From Vibrio echinoideorum (lineage in GTDB: Bacteria > Pseudomonadota > Gammaproteobacteria > Enterobacterales > Vibrionaceae), in NCBI RefSeq assembly GCF_024347455.1, contig NZ_AP025484.1:1364001-1428000 (forward strand): 64,000 nucleotides of DNA. Reading direction: 5' to 3'. The notes below the pieces were generated by a model that saw nothing but the letters and a program-made list of their open reading frames with translations, made no database searches and was not told the origin of the DNA. Positions 47,882-56,800 of this stretch are shown here, one piece after another. The position numbers and the translations under genes are program-made. Position 1 is the first letter of the stretch. Each line of letters starts with the position of its first letter.

Positions 47882-50800
47882 TTACAGCGTTAAATTATTG
47901 TCTTCTATCATTTTTTGTAAAATTTGTGCTTCTAATGCACTGCTACTGTCGCCTTGATACAGATCGTCGTACGTGACATCGGCTAATAAGATGTTTTGTT
48001 GAACGTCTTCGTCTCCATTAGGTTTAATAGAAATGGTCACACCTTCACCAGATTCTTCTAAATCTAGATATTGTGTTGCCCCTAACCCAGTATTAAGCCC
48101 TAGGCTTCCTAAAATGCCCGAGAGGTCAATTGCATCAGTGTCTGGAGACGCATCAAAATCTTGAACTACATCGTAGCTTGGGGCTTCTGTACTCCCTAAG
48201 CCTGAAGAGGCGAACACAAAATTATCAGAGCCCGTACCGCCAACCAGCAAGTCGTTATCATCTGTCGCGGTAACCGTAGAATTCCCTTCAGCAACAAACT
48301 CAACCGATACCGTTTGAGGTAACCCTACCGCTTGGTTGTTGCCTATCTCAGCAGAAGGTTCGATGGTAAGTTCAAATGGATCAACACCAACATAGCCTCC
48401 AGTAATAGCCAAATTAGGTACATCCGCTAAATCCACCACATACTGACCATCGACCATAGAACCGTGTGAGAACGTCAAACCTGCGGGAATATCATAGATG
48501 GTGATGAAGCCCACTTCTGAGTCGGCAGGGTTTACAAGAGAAAGGTCTAAACCAAGAGGAATCGTGCCACTCGCTTCTGCCACAATCGAAGAATATTCAA
48601 CACTCAATAACGGAGCATCAGGCTCTGGTGTGATGATAAGCGTCATATCTTGTGAACTTGGGTCACCCGTGTCGACCACTAACTCACCGAGTACCGTATT
48701 TTGATCAACCGTTCGGCCTGTAATCGTAATATCAAGGTTACCAAACGCGTCACCCGCAAAGAATTCGAGCTCATCAACAGAGCTTGCTTTAACGAGGATC
48801 GTCGCCTGTATGATGCCACCAACACTAGTGAAAGAGCTGGTTTCTGATCCAATTCGAATTCGATCTAGCCCAACTAAACCTGATGGATCCGAAGTCGAAT
48901 TCACCGTTACGGTAATTGCTAAGAATTCATCACTGTTGGTTTCAAAGCTATTAGCATCGAGAGGAATCACGATGCCATCATCTTCACTTCCAGTGAGCTG
49001 TTCAGGTAAATCGAAGAACTCCACTTTATCGCCGATAGGGTTTACACCAACGGTAAATTCAGATTCGGTATAACGAATATCTGTCGTGCCGATTTCCTGA
49101 GTAATCGCCTCAAGGACTAGATTCATATCACCACTAAAATCTCGTGGCGGCAGAATAACAAGATTAGCAAGCTGACTTGGATCGAGCTGCCACTCATAAG
49201 TAGGGTTACCATCAAAGGTACCGCCATCAACGCCATTATTTGGAACTAATTCGTAGCTATCGCCCACCTTTATCGCAACAACCGCGCCTTCAGGCACGCC
49301 TTTCAATGCCAAGGACATATTTTCAGAGCCATCTTGGTCAATCAGCTCCGCGCTAAGTGATGACAGTGAAATGTAGTTGTCTTCGTCGCCTACTATATCC
49401 TCCGTCACCAAGTTCGCCGCATCCGCAACAGGTTCAACGGTGATCGTCACCACGGTCGTCTTGTCTTGAGTATCGGTTTCAACGACACAATCCGCTTCAT
49501 CGGTAATATTGGCCGTCACTGTTAAGGTAATTTCGCCGCTGTAATGTTCTGGTGGTGTTACCAAAACATCACTTAATCGGCTAGGATCGGTTACCGTCCA
49601 CTCACCATTGCCGTTATCAACCAACAAACCAGTATCAGTAGGGCTTTCCGATAGCGTGCCGCCATTTGATACCGTTATTGTTAGAGAGTTAACGGTCTCT
49701 TTACCGGTAGCACTGTTACCCTCTCCCGTGATTAACTGCCCGTCTTCAACACTATCACCGAGAACTAACTCAAGGTTAAGGTCGGTTGTAATATCTTCCT
49801 GGATTGTTGTCGAATCCGTGGCAACGGTAATGTCATCTACGACTGGCAATACTTGAATACTGATGGTTTGATCTGTTGTGACGGTATCTCCGTTACAAGG
49901 AGAGGTCTCAATGGTTTTAATCGTAAAGTCGATACAGCCGGCAAAGTCTTCATCTAATCCTGTTAGCGTTAGTTTGGATAGTCCATCCGCTGTAATCGAG
50001 TAACCGACAACCTCACCAGAAGCGTCGTATTCGGCAATAACACCATCACCTGAAATCTCGACGCCATCAGGCAGAGAGTCCGCAGGAATATAGAAAGAGA
50101 TCTCATTGTCCGGATCACTACCTACATTGGTATTCAATAAACCGGTAAGGTCGATGTCCTCTCCCTCAGGCGTTTTGATATCACCATCAGGTTGAATTGG
50201 GCTTGGAGGCCCAACAGGATCACAAGTACCCCCGCCGCCATCATGACCCGTGATCTGAATTTGGAATGAAGTATCAATATACTTCGAATCTTCACCGTCA
50301 ATGACACGAGCACGTACCACTATATCTAAAACAGGCGTGTCGCTTGGGCTCGAGATAGTCATGCCACTTAAGATTTCTTGCGCCAACTCTTGGATAGAGT
50401 CACTCGTAAGGCCATTTGCAGAGATAATCCAGTTTCCTGAAATATCTTGAGCGGCTCCGTTCGGGTGTTCAATAATCAACGAATAACCATCAGGCACATC
50501 GATCAAGATATAATCTAAGTATTCTGAGCCATCCATATCTGCGTCAACAAAAGTAACCGCATCCGACACGTTGACCGGAGAACCGTCCTCACTGATATAT
50601 AGCTGACCAGAACTTTCCAAACGAGTATCTGACTCGACCCTCGCATCGACCGTGACACTGATTGACCCCGAGATATCTTTTACATCAGTTGCGCCTGTCG
50701 GCGAAGTATCAGTAACTTCATAGGTAATTGGGATCGAAAATGTACCGCTCAAATCTTCAGTAGCGGTTACTGACAGTCTTCCGCTACTTAAAAGCTCGGA

Positions 50801-53800
50801 TAGTGTTGGTGTCGTAGAGTCTAATAAACTTTCTAAATCTAACCCTGAAACTGGCACTGCAATAACACTGCCATCGAAATAAAGAGTCAGATCAGCAGGT
50901 AGGCTATCAATCACATACCCCGTTAAAGACTCACTTCCATCAACATCTTGATTCACAGCTGGCTCAAGGTTCAATCCAATTTGGCTGTCTTCAATACCTT
51001 GAGTGCTAACCACCTGACCATCTTCTTGATCGACAATCGGTGCTAACTCTACCTTCAACGTCATCGGGAATTCGCCCGAATCACCATCAGGTTCAGTTGA
51101 GATAGCAATAACAGTCAGTTCCATCTCACCACTGAAATCAGTCACTGGCTTGAGATACAAATCATTAAGTTGTGCGTTAGAGACCTGGAATACCGGGCCT
51201 GTTACATCGTCAATGTAAGCGATGGTTAGCGACACGGGCTCACCCAATGAATCCACCAGCAAGGTGCCGTCAGGAATATTGGTCAGGAGTATATTGATCT
51301 CTTCAGAAGCATCGTCATCGGTTGTTTGGACGACAAAGTCGAGTTGAATCAAGCCATCTTCATTAAGAACCGATTGATTGCTGATGACTTTGGTATCGCT
51401 GTCATATTCCCAATGCGCGTTTCCTCCATCCACAACAGTAGGTTCATCAACAACGCCTTTGAGGAAGATATTGATGGTTTGAGTATCGCTTAACGCAGTC
51501 ACATTAACAGGGTCTAACGAGTCAATTGTCGATTCATAAGAAACGGCAGTCACGTTTATGAATAGGTCTTCCGTAAAGGAACTGATGTCTTCTTTTGGTA
51601 TTAGATAAGCAGTGCCGTTCTCTATCGCTTCAGCAGAAACGAGATAAGTATTAGGACCAATTAGGTCAAACAATCCACCTTGAATCGCCCAACCGTCTTG
51701 TACTTCAATTTGATAACTTAACGACTCTGAACCATCGGTATCAGTCAATGCACCATTGATTACGTTCTTGAGGAAGATGCTTTCATCTTCCAGACCTTTG
51801 TAATCTTTAACAGATAAAATTGGAGTATCAGCATCCGGTGAGATCTCTACAACGACAGTATTAACAATATCGGCCGTTTTATCATCGGGGTCAGCGAAGG
51901 TGCTCCCCGCTTCGGTTGCAATAGCAGTAATCTCAAACTCAAATCGACCTGCAAGGTTTTCATCAGCTCTGATTTCCATTTTGTCGATTTGGGTCTGGGT
52001 GTACTCTTTGCCTTCTTTAACCGCGTTTCCGTTCAAGGTGATATTCAGCCCATCTGGAATGCCGCTAATGGTGTAAGACAGTTCTTCAGATGTATCTTGG
52101 TCAACCAACTGAGCTGTGATATCTAATTTAATTGGGTTTGCATCATCTTCTACGGATTGGTAGGTAAATACAGAATCTGACCAATCTGGAGCATCGGCCA
52201 CCGGTAAAACAGAAACAGAGACATCTGCGGTCAGCTCTTTTGGAACCGTGTCAGTACTTATAATGGCATTGATCGCTAGAATAACCGTTGAGGTCGTATT
52301 CGATTCATGGAGTGCAGGTCGATAAGTTAATTGACCATTCGGGCCGGTAAACTGACTGTCAATCGCCGTTAACTGATTACCTGAAAGCGTCACCTTGCCA
52401 TCAACTACTTGAAGTAATACGCCATCTAAATACAGACTACCGCCTTGCAAAGAAGCTTCTGAGAATTCAATAGCCGTAACGGTTTCGCTTTGGTCCACGT
52501 CTCCAGTAGAAACGCTCACAACAATAATGGCATCGTTATCTTCTGTAGTTTCAGAATCCTCATAACGAATAAAGCCCTCGTTATCATCTAGGACAAGCTC
52601 TGCAGTACTCGTGACCTCATCACCATCCGCATCTCGAACCAAGTAATCAATGTCATCGACGATCTTAGGATCGGCAGGATTAGTCGTCACATTTGGATTA
52701 GTGGTTAGCTGGTAGCTACCATCTGGTGAAAGGGTAAACTGACCGTAAATAGAATTACTGTCGTAAACATTAATGAGGTCAATGGTGATTGACGTATCTG
52801 CATCTACAAAAGTGTAAGTCGTTCCACGATAATCAAAACTGACGATGGTTGCGCCATCCGCACCAGCAAATTCTTCTGTTAAGAACTGCCCACTAAGATT
52901 ATCGCCTTCCACCATTTCAATGGATCCAGAGCGAGAAGTTGGCACTGCATCCGTAACATTGACAGCATAAATAGCCGGATCAGAACTATCACCATCGGCA
53001 TCAGTGACAACCAATTCAAAATTCACAGCAAGATTATTTTCACCATCCCCCGTAGCATGATCAAGCGGCGTATATAGGTTGAACTCGGTTGTGCCATCGT
53101 TGTTAAAACGAATTCGGAAGATATCGTTACCCGACGTATCTTGAGCGTAATACCAACCATCAGCATTCACTGCCTGCAATGAAATGGCTTGCCCACCACT
53201 GGTATAGCCTAATGCGTCAAAAGCATCGGTATTAACTGAAACTGATGCGATATCGTCTGAGCCTTGAATAATCGCTATCGATGGACTTGGGTCTTCTGTG
53301 CCCGTTTGTTCATTATCACCAATTAGCCCATCTTCATCGACAGATAGACTACCTACTACTGAGAATGCAGGGTCCTTACCATCATAGATCTTAATATCTG
53401 ATTCTTGCGTTGAACGTGAACCGTCTGAATCAATAACGACAACCGTGGTCGGTATGCTCAATTCGGTATCTTTTAGCCCAGCACCATGATCAATAGAGCG
53501 ATATAAATCAATCTCAACGGCAACGGTGCCTGAGATATTAGCTTCTAAAAAATAATCAGATGGCAGACGAATCTGCATAATGACATCGCCATTACTTAAT
53601 ATCGCATCAAAACTGCCATCACCATTATCTCTCCAAGATAAAGCCTCGCCATTATGGGTGACTGCTTCACCGTCGCTATCCAAAACGGCTTGACCGTTTG
53701 TCACATCAATACCAAGATAAACGATAGGATCATGCGATGCCGTGATATCCAAATTAACCACTGCACTCTGTTTTACGCCATCAGGAGTAGTATCCGCAAT

Positions 53801-56800
53801 TGGGGTTTCAGACAATTCAACCGTACCGCTGCCAATCGTTGGCTCACCACCGTCGGTAATAGAAACGGTTAAATCTAGTTTAGTTTGGTCGTTATCGGAA
53901 TCACGGGTTGTAACCGTGAACGGAATGGTATCTGTGCCATTGGCTTGATCCAAACCTTTGTAGAGTGTGAATACATAATCCACGCTGCTATCTACATCAT
54001 CAGAGAGAGGCGCAGTAAAGCTGACCGTGAAAGCAACATCACCACCAGCGACAGGTCCCGCATAACCCGTCAACAATGTACCGTCATCCGATACGGTATA
54101 ATAAACCTGTTCTCCACCACTGAAGAGTTGCGGTTGATCGGCTAGCTCAAAAAGCACACTGTCTAAGTAATCACTACCAATCCCAACACTGAAGGTTCCA
54201 GTACTACTCACCTCACCGACAGGATCGTTACTAAAATCCGATTCGTTGATAGTAACATTTGAATCAAGAACTAAACTCGGATCATTGCCGTCCTCTATCA
54301 CCCATGATATCTGACCGTTTTCTAAAGCCGTGCCATCAGTATCTGTACCAATAATATTCAATGGAATCGTGAGCAAATCGCTCGTCAGCACATGATCTAA
54401 TGGACGGTCAATAACCAATACAACATCCACAAGTAGATTGTTCCCATCGACCGTTGTCGTCATTGAAAACGAGAACACATCATCCTCGCCTTGCTTCGCA
54501 AAGATCGTTAGGCCATCAGCGCTAAGAGTGTAAGTCAGTGGGGTGGAATCGCCTCCAGAGGTAATGCCTAACGCTTCCAATTGCGCCGCGGTTTCAGGGC
54601 TAAATTGTATAGAGTCAGGATCTGGGTTATCCGAACCACCTAATATCGTAAATTGGGCATTGATGGTTTGCGGGCCGGATGTTACATCCACTTCCGTTGC
54701 CGTTTCAGATCCATCCAATATTTGTCCAGCAGCACCATCCATAATATCAATGGTCGCCGTTGCCGAACCGAAATCACCACTAGAATCAGCGGCAACATAA
54801 TTAAAAGTAACGATATGATCTTGCTGATGATCTAAGTTTCGATTCGCTTCAAAGGTCCACTGACCATTAGCAAATACGGTTAATACACCATCGCTTGTCG
54901 TGAATACAGCTGGAGTCGCGCCTGAAATGTCTTTACTGACTCCCCCGACTTCAACGCTGCTAATAGTCAATGCGGTATCAAGGTCAATGTCATTACTAAG
55001 AACATTGCCAGATGATGTCTCTCCTTCCACCATCGAATAGGATTCACCGAATAAGAGTGGTTCAGAATCTAAAATCGTAATCGGTAGTTCACCTAAAACC
55101 AGCTCAGTGGTCCCGTCATCATCAATTTGGAGACCTTCGATAATGATCGCTGTTTGAAGTAACTCTTCACCAGCTTGTTGGTCAACCGCTTGATAGAAAG
55201 TGATTTCAACGGTATCGCCGACAATCTTTGCTTCAAAAACCAGTGTTCCATCGGTTCGTGTTGCTTTAAGCACTTGTCCATCAGACTCTAATGCAATAGC
55301 GATAGATTGACCTTGAGATGTCACTCCCTCAGCAGAAACTTGGTTTGCACTAAAAGCGAATTCGTCAGCAAACTGAATATTGATGTCAGCGACTTGGGTT
55401 TGATCTCCGAAGATCCCGACCGTGCTTTCAGAAAATGAGACTGAACCTGGCAGTATAATACTTGGCATGTCATCGCTGACTTCGTTACCAATCGAATTGG
55501 CAACTCTTGCATCGATAATCCATTCTGAAGATGAGTCTAAGCTAGAAACATCAATATTCTCAACTAGCCAACCACCTGACGCATCCACGACTCCAACAAA
55601 AGTCAGCGTTTGAGTACCATCATTGATCTCGACGTAAACAGGTAAGCCTTCGGAGACATCGGTTGTCCCTTGCATAGTGGTTAAATCGCCACTACGGAAA
55701 TCCAAGATGTTGAAACCAGACAAGGTATCAATATCAATAACAGGCGGTACGGTATTAATTTGCCCTGTGCTGTCAGCCCCCGTCGTTTCATTACCCGCAA
55801 TATCAACGGTAACCGCCTCTACCGTAATGTTGCCATCAGCAAATGCAGACAGATCAACATCATCGATGCTCCAAGCACCCGCAATAACTACGGTTTGTAA
55901 CGTTATAGATTGATTGTTGCTATCCGTAACTGTGACGGTAATAGGCTGTCCATTTTCTACATTTTGAACAATGCCTTGTAGACGAACAGATTGAACCTCT
56001 TCAGTGTTGAGTATGTTATCGACATCATCAAATTCTGCGGTGATACTGGCTAGCGTATCTTTCACTATGGTGTCGCTAGAAGTGACCGTGTTTCCCGCAA
56101 CATCCGTAACGCTAGCCTCTACGGTCAAAATCCCTTCTGCAAAACCCGAATAGTCTTGACCTGTCAGCGTCCAGTTTCCGCCAGCTACTGTGGTCGTATA
56201 AACTTGGGAGACATTAAGACTATCGGTGATAGTAATAGTGATAGTTTGACCGTCTTCAACGTCCGCGACCGTTCCGACCAAGGCACCATTAGTAATTTCG
56301 GCTAAGTTGTAGTATTCATCATCCGATGCAGAGAAATCCACATCGATGCTTATAAGCGTATCTTTGACGATGGTATCGCTGGAGGTTGCAGTATTGCCCG
56401 CAATATCCGTTACGGTCGCTTCAACCGTTAACGAGCCTTCTGCGAAATTAGAATAATCTTGATTGGTCAGCGTCCAAGTTCCACCAGACACTGTCGCTGT
56501 ATAAACTTGGGATACATTCTGGCTATCGGTGATTGTAATGGTAATTGTCTGGCCATCTTCCACATTAGAAACGGTACCAACTAAAGCCCCATTACTTACC
56601 TCTGTTGAGTTATAATATTCATCACCAAAACCATCAAAATCGACACTGATGTCTGTCAGTGTATCTTTGACGATGGTATCGCTAGAAGTTGCAGTATTGC
56701 CCGCAACGTCCGTAACCGTTGCTACTACCGTTAAAGTGCCTTCAGAAAAAGTGGAATAATCTTGATTGGTCAGCGTCCAAGTTCCACCAGAGACTATCGT

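Noticed and set aside
48498..55913. Several plus-strand frames of 60-90 codons opposite the adhesin gene
   Set aside because: All are antisense shadows without ribosome binding sites; the sense frame is uninterrupted over 11.3 kb.
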